This document shows, piece by piece, positions 30,277-41,924 of a DNA stretch of 64,000 nucleotides. The stretch is from Sphaerochaeta sp. Phil3 (GTDB taxonomy: Bacteria > Spirochaetota > Spirochaetia > Sphaerochaetales > Sphaerochaetaceae): NCBI GenBank assembly GCA_001940825.1, contig MSGT01000036.1, positions 57,008-121,007 on the forward strand. Reading direction: 5' to 3'. The notes under the pieces are model-generated. The model was not told the origin of the DNA. It did not search any database and saw only the letters and a program-made list of their open reading frames with translations. Both the position numbers and the translations under genes were made by a program. How positions within the stretch are numbered: the first letter of the stretch is position 1; the number at the start of each line of letters is the position of its first letter.

Positions 30277-30390
30277 TTATTTCTGTCTCTGTTTATGCTT
30301 CGGGTTCTCGCAGACAATGCGAACAACACCGTTTCTTCTGATAACCTTGCATTTGTCACACATAGGTTTAACACTTGCTCTAACTTTCAT
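30277..30390 (-). CDS. rpmJ: 50S ribosomal protein L36
   Basis: [37 protein letters not shown] read manually; below ORF-track length cutoff. Confidence 0.97.
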   Translation of the reverse strand: MKVRASVKPMCDKCKVIRRNGVVRIVCENPKHKQRQK

Positions 30391-30408
30391 GATCTGCTCC
30401 TTGCTTTA

Positions 30409-31743
30409 TTATAAATTCTTGGATTTGATCTTCTTCACGCCCACAAAACCTTCGTGATGGTGCATCTTCATGATACTTTCGATCTGCTTCATCAGTTCAA
30501 GCTCAACACCAACGAGGATGATGAGTGACGTTCCGCCAAACAGCATTGCAACCGACTGAGGGAACTTGAAGATGAGCTGCACGAGAGTAGGAATCAATGC
30601 AATGAAAGCAAGGAAGATCGAACCAGGAAGGACGATCCTGTTCAGAACCTTTGTGAAATACTCTTCGAGTTTCTCGCTTCTGACTCCAGGAACGCTTCCA
30701 CCGTTCTCTCTGATCTGCTTAGCCATCTCTACAGGATTGAGTGAAACCTGTGTGTAGAAGAATGCAAAGGCAATGATCAAGATGGTGTAGATGATTAGAT
30801 AAGGGGCACCCTGAGGATCAAGCCAATTTGCAACTGACTGCAACCATCTCACGTTTGGACCCAACGCACTTGCTATCTGCAGTGGGAATGACAGGATTGC
30901 AGAAGCAAAGATTACTGGGATGACTCCGCTTGGGTTGATCTTGAAAGGAATGTATGAGCTCTGAGCTCCGTACATCTTTCTTCCAACAACTCTCTTAGCG
31001 TAGTTCACAGGAATCTTTCTCTCACCTTCCTGCTCGCAGACGACGAGGGCCACAACGATAATGAACATGACCAAGACGACGACCACAAGTACTGGGTTGA
31101 TGGTACCGGCGATGATTCCCTGGATCAGAACGTTGAGTGCTGAAGGGATTCTTGCAACGATACCAGCGAAGATCAGCAGGGAGATGCCGTTGCCGACACC
31201 AAACTGTGTGATCTTCTCACCAAGCCATACAAGGATCATGGATCCGGCTGTTACTGTAAGCATTGAAATGAGTGTGAAAGGAAGCATGTCTATCGTGATG
31301 ACGCCAGGAAGGTAGCTCTGGATGCTCCTTGCATAGACCGTAACCACAAAGGACTGCAGCAAACACACGACGATTGTACCGTATCTGGTAAGCTTCTGGA
31401 TCTTTCTTCTGCCATCAGCATCCTCGCCCCACTTCTTGAGTGTTGGAATGATCAACATAAGAAGCTGGACGATGATCTGCATGGAGATGTAAGGCATAAC
31501 ACCAAGTGTGAACAGTGAGAAGTTCGAGAAAGCCCCACCAGAGAAGAAGTTCAGGTACTCCACGAGACCAAGGTTTCCACTTGTGGACTGGCTCAGGAAA
31601 TACTGCTCAAGAAGGGTTGGGTTTATGCCTGGAACCGGAATTACAGTTCCAATCCTCGTGATTACGAGAATCAGGAGCGTAAACAGAATCTTCTTCCTGA
31701 GATCTTCCATCTTGAACATGTCGGAAATGGTGTTTGACATCAC
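30409..31743 (-). CDS. secY: Preprotein translocase SecY
   Basis: Multi-TM; GTVIPVPGINP..., EQEGERKIPVNYAKRVVGRKMYG. Confidence 0.98.
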   Translation of the reverse strand: MMSNTISDMFKMEDLRKKILFTLLILVITRIGTVIPVPGINPTLLEQYFLSQSTSGNLGLVEYLNFFSGGAFSNFSLFTLGVMPYISMQIIVQLLMLIIPTLKKWGEDADGRRKIQKLTRYGTIVVCLLQSFVVTVYARSIQSYLPGVITIDMLPFTLISMLTVTAGSMILVWLGEKITQFGVGNGISLLIFAGIVARIPSALNVLIQGIIAGTINPVLVVVVLVMFIIVVALVVCEQEGERKIPVNYAKRVVGRKMYGAQSSYIPFKINPSGVIPVIFASAILSFPLQIASALGPNVRWLQSVANWLDPQGAPYLIIYTILIIAFAFFYTQVSLNPVEMAKQIRENGGSVPGVRSEKLEEYFTKVLNRIVLPGSIFLAFIALIPTLVQLIFKFPQSVAMLFGGTSLIILVGVELELMKQIESIMKMHHHEGFVGVKKIKSKNL

Positions 31744-31755
31744 TACCTTCCTTTA

Positions 31756-32187
31756 TTATCTGATCTCGCCGCCGGCGGCCTTGATCTTTTCTGCCGCAGA
31801 AGCGGATACCTTCAACCCTTCAACAACAACCTTCTTCGAAATCTCACCGTTGCTGAGAATCTTGGCCTCGACACCATTGCCCTTTACAATGCAAAGGTCC
31901 TTGAGAGCCTGAAGATTGACAGTCTCGCCATCCTTGAAAGCCTCATTGATGACATCGAGAGATACAACGACATATTCCTTCTTGAAAGGATAGTTGGAGA
32001 AACCTCTTCTCGCCACACGGCGGTAGAGAGGCATCTGGCCACCTTCGAATCCGGGACGCACACCACCGCCAGAACGGGAATTCTGACCGTTGAATCCTCT
32101 TCCACAGGTTCTACCCTTTGAGGATGCTCCGCGGCCTACTATGGTCTTTTTCTTGTTGGCACCTTCTGGTGCATGAATCTGTCCCAT
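31756..32187 (-). CDS. rplO: 50S ribosomal protein L15
   Basis: GRGASSKGRTCGRGFNGQNSRSGGGVRPGFEGGQMPLYRR; start 32187. Confidence 0.96.
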   Translation of the reverse strand: MGQIHAPEGANKKKTIVGRGASSKGRTCGRGFNGQNSRSGGGVRPGFEGGQMPLYRRVARRGFSNYPFKKEYVVVSLDVINEAFKDGETVNLQALKDLCIVKGNGVEAKILSNGEISKKVVVEGLKVSASAAEKIKAAGGEIR

Positions 32188-32188
32188 A

Positions 32189-32371
32189 TTATATCTCCTC
32201 AACCTTAACGAGATGCTCAACGACACGAACCATGCCCATCGTCACAGGAGTTGCCTCCTTGACGACGCTGCTGTTGATCTTTCCAAGGCCAAGAGCCTTT
32301 ACTGTAGCCCTCTGCTTTGGAAGGCATCCGGCAAGTCCCTTTACAAGTTCAATGCGAATCTGCTTTGCCAT
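32189..32371 (-). CDS. rpmD: 50S ribosomal protein L30
   Basis: MAKQIRIELVKGLAGCLPKQRATVKALGLGKINSSV. Confidence 0.96.
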   Translation of the reverse strand: MAKQIRIELVKGLAGCLPKQRATVKALGLGKINSSVVKEATPVTMGMVRVVEHLVKVEEI

Positions 32372-32374
32372 ATA

Positions 32375-32893
32375 TTACCCCCATACTTCCTTGAGGCTCT
32401 TGCCTCTGTCAGCTGCAAGCTTCTTGGCTGAGAACAGGTTCGAAAGTCCATCGAACGTAGCCTTGACAGTGTTGATCGTATTCTTCGAGCCGAGTGACTT
32501 GCTCAGAAGGTCCTTGATTCCACAAGCATCGCATACGGCACGGACTGCACCACCGGCGATGATTCCAGTACCTGGAGAGGCTGGCTTGAGAAGAACGCTT
32601 GCGCTCTTGAACTGACCAAGGACCTCGTGAGGGATTGTGGAATCCTTGAGGTTGATGGTCATAAGGCTCTTCTTTGCGTTCTCAGTGGCCTTGCGGATAG
32701 CATCGGATACGTCATTGGCCTTACCCATTCCGTAGCCAACCCTACCCTTCTGGTCGCCTACGACGACGAGGGCTGAGAAGGATCTGCGGCGTCCGCCCTT
32801 GACGGTCTTTGACACTGCATTGAGTTTGATCAGCTTCTCAAGGAACTCCTTTGGCTGGTTTTCTCTCTCTCTCTTATCTCTATTTCTTTCCAT
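32375..32893 (-). CDS. rpsE: 30S ribosomal protein S5
   Basis: VKGGRRRSFSALVVVGDQKGRVGYGMGKANDVSDAIRKA. Confidence 0.97.
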   Translation of the reverse strand: MERNRDKRERENQPKEFLEKLIKLNAVSKTVKGGRRRSFSALVVVGDQKGRVGYGMGKANDVSDAIRKATENAKKSLMTINLKDSTIPHEVLGQFKSASVLLKPASPGTGIIAGGAVRAVCDACGIKDLLSKSLGSKNTINTVKATFDGLSNLFSAKKLAADRGKSLKEVWG

Positions 32894-32903
32894 ACTACCC
32901 ACC

Positions 32904-33263
32904 TTAGAACTTCACGCCGGCTTTTCTGGCGCCGTCTGCGATAGCCTTGACGATTCCGTGATAGAGGTAACCGTTCCTGTCGAACACGACTGTTGTGATA
33001 CCCTTATCAATGCATCTCTGTCCAAGGATCTCTCCGAGCTTTCCAGCATCTTCGACGTTGTTCCTAAGACCTGCGAGGTCCTTCTCGACCGTACCTGCGC
33101 TGACCAAAGTCGTGCCGGTTGTGTCATCGATAACCTGGACATACATGTGGAGGTTGCTTCTGAACACAGACATTCTTGGTCTGAGGGCTGTTCCGGAAAT
33201 GGATTTTCTGATATGAAGCTTCCTTCTTGCGTGCTTTCTCTTCTTGTCAATAATTCTATTCAT
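32904..33263 (-). CDS. rplR: 50S ribosomal protein L18
   Basis: [40 protein letters not shown]. Confidence 0.97.
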   Translation of the reverse strand: MNRIIDKKRKHARRKLHIRKSISGTALRPRMSVFRSNLHMYVQVIDDTTGTTLVSAGTVEKDLAGLRNNVEDAGKLGEILGQRCIDKGITTVVFDRNGYLYHGIVKAIADGARKAGVKF

Positions 33264-33277
33264 ATCTTCAACCCGCC

Positions 33278-33817
33278 TTATTTCTTACCAGACTTTCCGC
33301 TCTTGGAGCGAACATGTTCGGTATCGTACTTGATACCCTTGCCCTTGTAAGGCTCAGGCTTTCTAAGACTACGGATATCCGCAGCGGTCTGTCCGACAAG
33401 CTGCTTGTCTATTCCGGAGATGTTGATCTTGTTTGGAGTCTCAAGCGCAATCTTGACACCTTCAGGAATGACGTATTCGATATCGTTGGAAAAACCAAGA
33501 GTGAGGACAAGGTTCTTCTGCTGAAGCTCAGCCTTGTAACCAACACCTACGATGACCAAATTCTTCTGGTATCCTTCGGAAACGCCTACAACCATGTTGT
33601 GGATGAGCTGTCTTGTAAGACCATGGGCGGCCTTCGTCGGCTTCTCTTCGTTCTCTCTTGTAACAACAATCTGAGTCTCACCAATCTCTACATGGATTGC
33701 TGGCATGATTGTCTGAGACAGTTTTCCCTTTGGACCTTCAACGGTAATAACTCCGTCTTTGATGGAAGCCTTGACCGTCTTAGGCATATCGATTGGTAAT
33801 CTACCTATACGAGACAT
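33278..33817 (-). CDS. rplF: 50S ribosomal protein L6
   Basis: [15 protein letters not shown]...[10 protein letters not shown]. Confidence 0.97.
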   Translation of the reverse strand: MSRIGRLPIDMPKTVKASIKDGVITVEGPKGKLSQTIMPAIHVEIGETQIVVTRENEEKPTKAAHGLTRQLIHNMVVGVSEGYQKNLVIVGVGYKAELQQKNLVLTLGFSNDIEYVIPEGVKIALETPNKINISGIDKQLVGQTAADIRSLRKPEPYKGKGIKYDTEHVRSKSGKSGKK

Positions 33818-33829
33818 AGTTAACCACCT

Positions 33830-34228
33830 TTACCAAATCGAGCAGATCAGCTCTCCGCCGACCAACTGCTCAGATGCCTTCTTGCCGGTGATGACACCGC
33901 AGGAAGTCGAAACGATGACAATGCCGTAGCCGTTGTAAACACGTGGCATCTCTCTGTATCCGGAGTACACGCGGCGACCAGGAGTCGAGATTCTCTTGAT
34001 ACCGTGGATGACTGGGCTCTGCTCGTCATCGTACTTGAGGAATACGCGGAGGTATGTGGCACCGTCCTTGGTGACCTTCTTGAAATTCTTTATATAGCCC
34101 TCGTTCTTCATGATCTTGATGATCTGGAGCTTGAGCTTTGAATTGGAAACGTCCACTTTCTCATGCTTAGCCATGCTAGCATTTCTGACTTTTGTCAGCA
34201 TATCAGCAACAGGATCACTTACTGCCAT
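33830..34228 (-). CDS. rpsH: 30S ribosomal protein S8
   Basis: [23 protein letters not shown]...ISTPGRRVY. Confidence 0.97.
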   Translation of the reverse strand: MAVSDPVADMLTKVRNASMAKHEKVDVSNSKLKLQIIKIMKNEGYIKNFKKVTKDGATYLRVFLKYDDEQSPVIHGIKRISTPGRRVYSGYREMPRVYNGYGIVIVSTSCGVITGKKASEQLVGGELICSIW

Positions 34229-34238
34229 TTCTGCACTC

Positions 34239-34424
34239 CTACCAACTGGATTTGGTTACGCCAGGGATCTGGCCTTCGCTGGCAAGTTTTCTGAAGCAAT
34301 GTCTGCACATGTCAAACTTGCGCATATATCCACGGGGTCTTCCGCAGATCCTGCAACGGTGAACAGTTCTTGTACTGAACTTTGGCTCTCTCTGCGCCTT
34401 GATTATCATTGACTTTTTTGCCAT
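34239..34424 (-). CDS. rpsN: 30S ribosomal protein S14 type Z
   Basis: [30 protein letters not shown] zinc-binding form. Confidence 0.97.
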   Translation of the reverse strand: MAKKSMIIKAQREPKFSTRTVHRCRICGRPRGYMRKFDMCRHCFRKLASEGQIPGVTKSSW

Positions 34425-34435
34425 ATCCTAACCCC

Positions 34436-34990
34436 TTATTTGCTGAACGGCATGCCAAGCTTCTTAAGCAGGGCAAAACCCTCTTCATCGGTCTTGGCCG
34501 TTGTTACGATTGCAACGTTGAGGCCGCTGACACGAACGATCTTGTCATAATCGATCTCTGGGAAGATGATCTGCTCAGTGATTCCCAAGGCATAGTTTCC
34601 ATGGCCGTCGAATGCGTTTGGCTTTACACCCTTGAAGTCCTTGACACGAGGGAGTGCAATGCAGATGAGCCTTTCGAGGAAGAACCACATGTTGTCTCCT
34701 CTAAGGGTCACCATAGCTCCAATCTCCATACCTTCACGGAGCTTGAAGTTTGCAATTGACTTTCTTGCCTTTGTCTTCACGACATGCTGACCGGTGATCT
34801 GCTCGAGCTCCTTGACAGTTGCATCCAAGTACTTCTTGTCCTGGATTGCATCGCCTACACCGGCGCTGACAACGATCTTCTCGAGTGCAGGAATCTGCAT
34901 CTTTGAGGTATACTGGAAATCCTTATAAAGCTCAGGAGCCACTTCCTCAAGATATTTTCTCTTCAAGTTTGGTATGAACTTCTCTTCCAT
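34436..34990 (-). CDS. rplE: 50S ribosomal protein L5
   Basis: [12 protein letters not shown]...[23 protein letters not shown]. Confidence 0.97.
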   Translation of the reverse strand: MEEKFIPNLKRKYLEEVAPELYKDFQYTSKMQIPALEKIVVSAGVGDAIQDKKYLDATVKELEQITGQHVVKTKARKSIANFKLREGMEIGAMVTLRGDNMWFFLERLICIALPRVKDFKGVKPNAFDGHGNYALGITEQIIFPEIDYDKIVRVSGLNVAIVTTAKTDEEGFALLKKLGMPFSK

Positions 34991-35298
34991 CAGACTACCT
35001 CTCCGGTCTTCTTGGCATAACGGACCTTCTTTCCGTTGGCATCAATCTTGTAACCAACCTTGCTTGTGTCTCCGCTCTTATTGATGACAAGGGCGACGTT
35101 TGACACATGGACAGGAGCTTCGATCTTGACGATTCCACCCTGATCCTGCTGGTTCCTCTTCCTCATGGCCTTTGAAACCATGTTGGCGCCCTGGACGTAG
35201 ACTCTCTCGTTCTCAGGGTCAACCTTGATGATCTTGCCGGTAACACCTTTGTCCTTACCGGCGATGATCTTGACTGTGTCGTTTTTCTTCAGTCTCAT
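34990..35298 (-). CDS. rplX: 50S ribosomal protein L24
   Basis: [23 protein letters not shown]. Confidence 0.97.
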   Translation of the reverse strand: MRLKKNDTVKIIAGKDKGVTGKIIKVDPENERVYVQGANMVSKAMRKRNQQDQGGIVKIEAPVHVSNVALVINKSGDTSKVGYKIDANGKKVRYAKKTGEVV

Positions 35299-35308
35299 AA
35301 CGGCTCTC

Positions 35309-35674
35309 CTACAACACTTCCGGTGCGAGAGAAACGATCTTCATGTATCCGTCTCTCAATTCACGAGCGACAGGCCCAAAGATACGCTTTCCGCGTGGGT
35401 TATTGTTGGCATCAATGACAACGCAAGCATTGTCATCGAACCTGATGTATGTACCGTCAGGTCTGCGGTATTCCTTCTTTGTCCTGACAATGACAGCCTT
35501 CAGAACGTCGCCCTTCTTGATGGCGCCGTTTGGAAGTGCATCCTTGACAGCAACAACGACTATGTCACCGACACCAGCCACGTATCTGTGGCTGCCGCCG
35601 AGAACTTTGATGACCTGGACAAGTCTGGCGCCGCTGTTGTCAGCAACGTTCATGTATGATTGCATCTGTACCAT
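35309..35674 (-). CDS. rplN: 50S ribosomal protein L14
   Basis: [30 protein letters not shown]. Confidence 0.97.
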   Translation of the reverse strand: MVQMQSYMNVADNSGARLVQVIKVLGGSHRYVAGVGDIVVVAVKDALPNGAIKKGDVLKAVIVRTKKEYRRPDGTYIRFDDNACVVIDANNNPRGKRIFGPVARELRDGYMKIVSLAPEVL

Positions 35675-35685
35675 GACTTATCTCC

Positions 35686-35937
35686 TTACTTCGCTCTCTC
35701 GATGACCTGAGAGAGTCTCCAGCACTTATCCTTGCTGATATGGCGGCACTCGACGACCTTGACGGTATCGCCAACATGGGCGTCGTTGTTCTCGTCGTGG
35801 GCCTTCAGCTTCTTGGAACTGGTGACATACTTCTTATACAGCGGGTGCAGACTCCTGTTGTGGACAGTGACTACAATGGTCTTGTCCATCTTGTCGCTGG
35901 TAACCACGCCTACAAAACTTTTCTTATTGGATTCCAT
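35686..35937 (-). CDS. rpsQ: 30S ribosomal protein S17
   Basis: [31 protein letters not shown]. Confidence 0.97.
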   Translation of the reverse strand: MESNKKSFVGVVTSDKMDKTIVVTVHNRSLHPLYKKYVTSSKKLKAHDENNDAHVGDTVKVVECRHISKDKCWRLSQVIERAK

Positions 35938-35948
35938 AGTTCACCCTC

Positions 35949-36152
35949 TTACTTTGCCTTGCGGATGCCCAAAGCATACTCATGGATAATGGTGTTCAGT
36001 CTTGCAATCTGTCTTCTGACGTTGCGAACCTGAAGAGGATTCTCGACATGGCCAAGAACCTTTTCCATTCTCATGTTCAAATAGCTCTTGTAAAGCTCAT
36101 CACGCTTTGCTACGAGCTCGTTGTAGGACAGTTTATCAAATGAGTTCTTCAT
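35949..36152 (-). CDS. rpmC: 50S ribosomal protein L29
   Basis: [43 protein letters not shown]. Confidence 0.96.
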   Translation of the reverse strand: MKNSFDKLSYNELVAKRDELYKSYLNMRMEKVLGHVENPLQVRNVRRQIARLNTIIHEYALGIRKAK

Positions 36153-36571
36153 GCTTCTTCAACCTTCCTTCTTGCGACGAACTTCGTCTTGATCGGGAGC
36201 TTGGATGCTGCGAGCTCAAGGGCTTCCCTAGCAAGGGACTCTTCGACCTCACCCATCTCAAACATGACTGCACCCTGCTTGACGACTGCGACCCAACCTT
36301 CAGGAGCACCCTTTCCGTTTCCCTGTCTGGTTCCGATTGGCTTTGCTGTGTAAGGCATGTCAGGGTAGATTCTGATCCAAACCTTACCACCACGCTTGAT
36401 GTGACGAGTCATGGCGACACGGGCTGCCTCTATCTGGCGGTTGGTGATCCATCTTGGCTCAAGAGCAACAAGACCGTAGTCTCCAAAAGCGACGGTATTG
36501 CCACGATGTGCAACGCCATCCCTTGTTCCTCTCTGCTTCTTTCTAAACTTTACTCTTTTAGGACTAAGCAT
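36149..36571 (-). CDS. rplP: 50S ribosomal protein L16
   Basis: [15 protein letters not shown]...GYDMP-type L16 sequence with [18 protein letters not shown]. Confidence 0.97.
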   Translation of the reverse strand: MLSPKRVKFRKKQRGTRDGVAHRGNTVAFGDYGLVALEPRWITNRQIEAARVAMTRHIKRGGKVWIRIYPDMPYTAKPIGTRQGNGKGAPEGWVAVVKQGAVMFEMGEVEESLAREALELAASKLPIKTKFVARRKVEEA

Positions 36572-36584
36572 TTCTGATTACCCC

Positions 36585-37298
36585 TTACCTTGTCTCTACG
36601 GCTTCGTCAACGACTGCCTCAGGAGCCTTCTTCACGAGAAGACCTGCATCGTCCTTCTTGACTCTGTCGTAGATTTCGCCGTTGAAGATCCAAACCTTGA
36701 CGCCAATGGCACCAAAGGATGTGTTTGCAACAGCAAAACCATAGTCAATGTCACTTCTGAGGGTGTGGAGAGGGATTCTACCTTCCTTCATCCACTCAGA
36801 ACGTGAAATCTCAGCTCCACCAAGACGTCCGGAAACTCTGATTTTGATTCCCTGGACACCAGCTGCCATAGCCTTGGAGATAGCCGTCTTCATGGCTCTC
36901 TTGTATGCTGTGCGGCCGGCGATCTGCTTTGCTACGCTCTGTGCGATAAGCTGTGCGTCCTTCTCTCCATGCTCGATGCTCTTGATCTTTACCTGGACCT
37001 TCTTGCTTGAACACTTCTGAAGCTGCTCACAGATCTTCTCGATGTTGGCACCCTTGGTACCAATGATGACGCCTGGGCGGTTCGTGCTGATGAGAACAGT
37101 CACACGCTGAGGCTTTCTGCTGATCTCGATGTCGGAGATCTCTGCACCCTGGACCTCAGGGCACTTGAGCAGAGCCTTGCGGAGCTGAAGATCCTCGTGC
37201 AGCGTCTCTGCATACTCTCTTGGATCTACATACCACTTCGACTTCCATGTCTTGTTGACTCCGAGACGGAATCCAATTGGATTAACTTTCTGTCCCAT
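36585..37298 (-). CDS. rpsC: 30S ribosomal protein S3
   Basis: [23 protein letters not shown]. Confidence 0.98.
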   Translation of the reverse strand: MGQKVNPIGFRLGVNKTWKSKWYVDPREYAETLHEDLQLRKALLKCPEVQGAEISDIEISRKPQRVTVLISTNRPGVIIGTKGANIEKICEQLQKCSSKKVQVKIKSIEHGEKDAQLIAQSVAKQIAGRTAYKRAMKTAISKAMAAGVQGIKIRVSGRLGGAEISRSEWMKEGRIPLHTLRSDIDYGFAVANTSFGAIGVKVWIFNGEIYDRVKKDDAGLLVKKAPEAVVDEAVETR

Positions 37299-37302
37299 TT
37301 AC

Positions 37303-37653
37303 TCACTCCCCAACGACTTCGCTGACTTCAACGGTGATGTGAGACATTCTCTTGAGGAGGATGTCACGCTTTCCGTGGGATCTTGCCCATACTCTCTTGA
37401 GCATTGGACCGCCATCGACGCAGATCTTGGAAACCTCAAGCTGGCTCTCGTCAAGCTTGTTGTTCTTGTACATTGCGTTTGCACCGGCGCTCTCGAGAAC
37501 CTTAAGAATAAGGCGGGCACCTTTCTGAGGCATTGCATTAAGGATGCCGTATGCCTCCTCATAGCTCTTACCTCTTACCAGATCCGCTACAGGACGGACC
37601 TTAGAAGGTGAGACCATGAGATACTTTGCGCAAGCTCTATAAGTTGTTGCCAT
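37303..37653 (-). CDS. rplV: 50S ribosomal protein L22
   Basis: VSPSKVRPVADLVRGKSYEEAYGIL. Confidence 0.97.
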   Translation of the reverse strand: MATTYRACAKYLMVSPSKVRPVADLVRGKSYEEAYGILNAMPQKGARLILKVLESAGANAMYKNNKLDESQLEVSKICVDGGPMLKRVWARSHGKRDILLKRMSHITVEVSEVVGE

Positions 37654-37664
37654 ATCCTACCTCC

Positions 37665-37937
37665 TCAAGCCTTCTTGTCCGAACCGGAGTGACCACGGAA
37701 CAATCTGGTTGGTGCGAACTCACCAAGTTTGTGACCAACAAGGTTCTCCGTTACGAAAACTGGTATCCAAGTCTTTCCGTTGTATACGGAAATCGTAAAA
37801 CCTACCATGTCAGGGATGATCGTCGAACTTCTTGAATAGGTCTTGATCATGTCCTTATGGCCTGCGTTGTTTGAAGCTTCGACTCTCTTGAGGAGCTTTG
37901 GTTCCACAAAAGGTCCTTTTCTAATTGATCTAGCCAC
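37665..37937 (-). CDS. rpsS: 30S ribosomal protein S19
   Basis: [15 protein letters not shown]...[20 protein letters not shown]. Confidence 0.98.
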   Translation of the reverse strand: MARSIRKGPFVEPKLLKRVEASNNAGHKDMIKTYSRSSTIIPDMVGFTISVYNGKTWIPVFVTENLVGHKLGEFAPTRLFRGHSGSDKKA

Positions 37938-37947
37938 GTTCCAACTC

Positions 37948-38772
37948 CTACTTGCGCTTCTTCACGATGAATTTGCCCGAAGGTTTCTTCTTTGAACGAG
38001 TCTTGGCACCCTTGGTCGGTTTGCCCCAAGGAGTTACCGGATGACGTCCAGCTGCGGTCTTTCCTTCACCACCACCATGTGGGTGATCGACTGGGTTCAT
38101 GACGACACCACGAACCTTTGGCCTTCTTCCAAGGTGACGGCTTGCACCGGCCTTGCCCAAGGACACGTTCATGTGGTCTTCGTTTCCCAGGAAACCGATT
38201 GTGGCATAGCACTCACCAAAGACCATTCTCATCTCGCCAGAAGGCAGGCGAAGAGTAACATAGTCGCCTTCCTTAGCAACGATGGTGGCTCCAAGACCAG
38301 CACTGCGGACAAGCTGTCCACCGCGGCCAAGTGTGAGCTCGACATTGTGTACTGTCAGACCAAGGGGAATGTTCTTAAGTGGAAGAGCACAACCAGCCTT
38401 GAGAGGGGCAGTTGGTCCGCTAACGATCACGGAACCAACGGTAAGTCCCTTAGGGGCGAGGATGTAACGCTTCTCACCGTCTGCATAGAACACCAATGCA
38501 ATGTTTGCACTGCGGTTAGGATCATATTCAATTGTCTTGACTGTACCGGGGATACCATACTTGTCGCGCTTGAAATCGATGATTCTGTATGCGCGCTTGT
38601 GTCCACCGCCTCTCCTGCGAACGCTAATGCGTCCAAAGGAATCGCGACCGGCAGTCCTGTTGAGGCTTGTTGTCAGAGATCTCTCTGGCTTCTGAGCCGT
38701 GATTTCGCTCCTGACCAGAACAGTCTTCTGACGGAGGCCCGGTGTATTTGGTTTATAACTCTTCAATGCCAT
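37948..38772 (-). CDS. rplB: 50S ribosomal protein L2
   Basis: [23 protein letters not shown]...[14 protein letters not shown]. Confidence 0.98.
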   Translation of the reverse strand: MALKSYKPNTPGLRQKTVLVRSEITAQKPERSLTTSLNRTAGRDSFGRISVRRRGGGHKRAYRIIDFKRDKYGIPGTVKTIEYDPNRSANIALVFYADGEKRYILAPKGLTVGSVIVSGPTAPLKAGCALPLKNIPLGLTVHNVELTLGRGGQLVRSAGLGATIVAKEGDYVTLRLPSGEMRMVFGECYATIGFLGNEDHMNVSLGKAGASRHLGRRPKVRGVVMNPVDHPHGGGEGKTAAGRHPVTPWGKPTKGAKTRSKKKPSGKFIVKKRK

Positions 38773-38783
38773 ACTCCGTCTCC

Positions 38784-39086
38784 TTATACGCCTTCAATCG
38801 CATCGATCACTTCGCCCTTTGACAAAGTGACAATCGCCTTCTTCCAGTTGGCCGTGTAGCCCTTGATATAGCCACCCTTTCCCCTGGAGAACTTTGGCTT
38901 TCCAGCCATATTCATAACGTTGCAAGCAGTAGGATTGACCTTGAAGATCTCCTTCACTGCATTCATGATCTCGAACTTGTTAGCTCTTGGATCAACCTTG
39001 AATGTATACTTCTTGCATTCCAACTCACGAGCGAAGCTTGACTTCTCGCTGAGAATAGGTTCAATGATTACTTGATCTGCTCTCAT
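38784..39086 (-). CDS. rplW: 50S ribosomal protein L23
   Basis: [38 protein letters not shown]. Confidence 0.97.
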   Translation of the reverse strand: MRADQVIIEPILSEKSSFARELECKKYTFKVDPRANKFEIMNAVKEIFKVNPTACNVMNMAGKPKFSRGKGGYIKGYTANWKKAIVTLSKGEVIDAIEGV

Positions 39087-39097
39087 CTCATCACCTC

Positions 39098-39724
39098 TTA
39101 GTCGCCGTAGAACTCATTAAGGTTCTTTGCTGCAGTCTCAAGCATGATGACCTTTCTTCCGTAAAGGAGTTCCTTTGCAGAAAGCTTGTCATAGGCAAGA
39201 ACATGCAGGTATGGGATGTTCCTTGCGGCACGGCGGAGCATTGCATCATCGTCCTTCATGACGAGAACAGTCCTCTTTCCGTCCTCAACGAAATTCTTGA
39301 GAATCCCTGCAAGTGTCTTTGTCTTACCATCTTCACTTGTGAAATCCTCGACCAGAACCAAGCGCTCTTCCTGAACAGAAAGAGAGAGAAGTGACTTCAT
39401 AGCAAGGCGCTTCACCTTCTTTGGGAGGGTGTAGCTGTAGTCTCTTGGCTTTGGCCCAAATATCGTTCCGCCACCAACCATGACTGGGGACTTCTTGTCA
39501 CCTCTTCTGGCATTACCAGTTCCCTTCTGCTTGAAAGGCTTGGTATTGCTGTAGTTAACTTCAGCACGTGTCTTTGTGCATGCGGTACCAACGCGGCGGT
39601 TGGCAAGCTCGTTGTTTACAGCGTGGTAAATTGAGCCATTGCTCACTTCAATGCCAAAGACATCAGCATTGAGCTCAATGGACTTGATTTCCTTGCCGTT
39701 TGTAGAAAAAACTTTTGCTTCCAT
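39098..39724 (-). CDS. rplD: 50S ribosomal protein L4
   Basis: KPFKQKGTGNARRGDKKSPVMVGGGTIFGPKPRDYSYTLPKKVKRLA. Confidence 0.97.
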   Translation of the reverse strand: MEAKVFSTNGKEIKSIELNADVFGIEVSNGSIYHAVNNELANRRVGTACTKTRAEVNYSNTKPFKQKGTGNARRGDKKSPVMVGGGTIFGPKPRDYSYTLPKKVKRLAMKSLLSLSVQEERLVLVEDFTSEDGKTKTLAGILKNFVEDGKRTVLVMKDDDAMLRRAARNIPYLHVLAYDKLSAKELLYGRKVIMLETAAKNLNEFYGD

Positions 39725-39734
39725 AATCACGCCC

Positions 39735-40349
39735 CTACTTCTTTACCGCTTTCTTTACAACAACAACGCTCTGTGCAGGGCCAGGGATTGCACCCTTTAC
39801 CATGAGAACCTGAAGATTCTCGTCAACACGAACGACTCTGAGGTTCTGAACGGTAACCCTCTCAAAACCCATGTGACCGGCCATCTTCTTGCCTTTGAAG
39901 GTCCTTGATGGCGTCGATGACATTGCTGTACCTCCAAGATCCCTGTGGAACTTGGAACCATGGGTTGCACGTCCACCGCCAAAGCCGTGGCGCTTCATAC
40001 CACCCTGATAGCCCTTACCTTTGGAAGTTCCGGTAACATCAACGAATCTGATGTCCTTGAACAGGTCAACCCCAAGTACCTCTCCTACCTGGACTTCCTT
40101 GTCATAGTCGCGGAACTCCATGAGAGTCTTAAGCGGATTGCCGTCGAACTGTCCGGCATATGGCTTTGTTGCGCGGTCGGCCTTCATCTCGCCGGAACCA
40201 AGGACTGCTGCGTTGTAGCCGTTCTTCTCCTCAGTTCTTTCCGCAACAACTACGTTGCCTTCTACTTTAATGACAGTGACCGGTGTAAGTCTGCCTTTCT
40301 CGTCGAACACCTGTGTCATGCCAACTTTCTTTCCGATAAGCCCTAACAT
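39735..40349 (-). CDS. rplC: 50S ribosomal protein L3
   Basis: [27 protein letters not shown]. Confidence 0.97.
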   Translation of the reverse strand: MLGLIGKKVGMTQVFDEKGRLTPVTVIKVEGNVVVAERTEEKNGYNAAVLGSGEMKADRATKPYAGQFDGNPLKTLMEFRDYDKEVQVGEVLGVDLFKDIRFVDVTGTSKGKGYQGGMKRHGFGGGRATHGSKFHRDLGGTAMSSTPSRTFKGKKMAGHMGFERVTVQNLRVVRVDENLQVLMVKGAIPGPAQSVVVVKKAVKK

Positions 40350-40360
40350 CTCTTACCTCA

Positions 40361-40669
40361 TTACTGCTTTATCTCTACATCAACACCAGCCGGGAGCTCA
40401 AGCTTCATAAGAGCCTCCATGACCTTGTCTGTAGGATCCAGAATATCAATCAACCTCTTGTGGGTTCTCATCTCAAACTGTTCGCGTGATTTCTTGTTTA
40501 CGAACGGTGACTTCAAAACAGTGATTTTGTTAATGCGGGTTGGGAGAGGTACTGGACCAGAGACCTTTGCTCCAGCCTTAACAACTGTCTGTACAATGGA
40601 CATTGCGCTCTGTTCTACGAGCTCAACGTCAAAACCTCTCAGTCTAACGCGAATTCTATCGTTAGCCAT
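40361..40669 (-). CDS. rpsJ: 30S ribosomal protein S10
   Basis: [41 protein letters not shown]. Confidence 0.98.
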   Translation of the reverse strand: MANDRIRVRLRGFDVELVEQSAMSIVQTVVKAGAKVSGPVPLPTRINKITVLKSPFVNKKSREQFEMRTHKRLIDILDPTDKVMEALMKLELPAGVDVEIKQ

Positions 40670-40733
40670 TTTTCCTCCAAAAATCAGGTCTTGCCCGGAG
40701 CATTGTCTCCAGGCAAGACATTCGAATCAAAAA

Positions 40734-41924
40734 CTACTCGAGAATCTCAGTTACCTGACCGGATGCGACTGTTCTTCCACCTTCACGGATAGCGAAGCGG
40801 AGACCCTTGTCCATTGCGATTGGGTGAATAAGCTCAACGATGAGGCTGGTGTGATCACCAGGCATGACCATGTGGACACCCTCTGGGAGGCTTACTGTAC
40901 CAGTGACGTCAGTTGTTCTGAAATAGAACTGAGGTCTGTAACCAGCAACGAATGCGCTGTGGCGGCCACCCTCTTCCTTGGAAAGAACGTAGACTGTTCC
41001 AATGAACTTTGTGTGAGGTGTGATCGACTTTGGCTTTGCAAGGACCTGTCCTCTGACGACTTCCTTCTTGTCAACGCCTCTGAGAAGAGCACCAATGTTA
41101 TCACCGGCCTGACCTTCGTCAAGGAGCTTGTTGAACATCTCGACGCCAGTGACGACTGTGTCGCGTGTCTCGCGGATACCAACGATCTGAACTGGGTCGT
41201 TTACATGAACGACACCGCACTCGACTCTACCAGTGACAACTGTTCCACGACCGGAAATCGAGAAGATGTCCTCGATTGGCATAAGGAATGGAAGATCTGT
41301 TGCTCTTGCAGGAAGTGGGATGTAGGAATCCATGGCCTGAAGCAGCTCTTCGATGCACTTTGTTGCCTCTGGGTTGTCTGGCTCTGTCATTGCCTTGTAT
41401 GCAGATCCCTTGATGACTGGGCAGTTGTCGCCGTCGAAACCGTAGCTGTTGAGGAGATCTCTCATCTCTTCTTCAACGAGGTCGCCGAGCTCTGGGTCAT
41501 CGATCTGGTCCATCTTGTTGATGAAAACGATGATTGCAGGAACACCAACCTGTCCTGCGAGAAGGATGTGCTCTCTTGTCTGTGCCTTAGCACCGTCATC
41601 AGCAGCAACGACGATGATTGCACCGTCCATCTGTGCAGCACCAGTGATCATGTTCTTGATGTAGTCTGCGTGGCCCGGGCAGTCGACGTGAGCATAGTGT
41701 CTGTTGTCAGACTGATACTCAACGTGTCTTGTGTTGATGGTTATTCCTCTGGCCTTCTCTTCTGGTGCGTTGTCAATCTCATCGTAGTTCATGAGCTTGT
41801 CGCCGTACTTTCTTGCGCAATACTGTGTGATTGCAGCTGTGAGAGTTGTTTTACCGTGGTCAACGTGACCAATAGTACCAACGTTTACGTGTGGCTTGGT
41901 TCTCTCAAACTTCTCTTTAGCCAT
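40734..41924 (-). CDS. tuf: Elongation factor Tu
   Basis: [34 protein letters not shown]; start 41924. Confidence 0.99.
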   Translation of the reverse strand: MAKEKFERTKPHVNVGTIGHVDHGKTTLTAAITQYCARKYGDKLMNYDEIDNAPEEKARGITINTRHVEYQSDNRHYAHVDCPGHADYIKNMITGAAQMDGAIIVVAADDGAKAQTREHILLAGQVGVPAIIVFINKMDQIDDPELGDLVEEEMRDLLNSYGFDGDNCPVIKGSAYKAMTEPDNPEATKCIEELLQAMDSYIPLPARATDLPFLMPIEDIFSISGRGTVVTGRVECGVVHVNDPVQIVGIRETRDTVVTGVEMFNKLLDEGQAGDNIGALLRGVDKKEVVRGQVLAKPKSITPHTKFIGTVYVLSKEEGGRHSAFVAGYRPQFYFRTTDVTGTVSLPEGVHMVMPGDHTSLIVELIHPIAMDKGLRFAIREGGRTVASGQVTEILE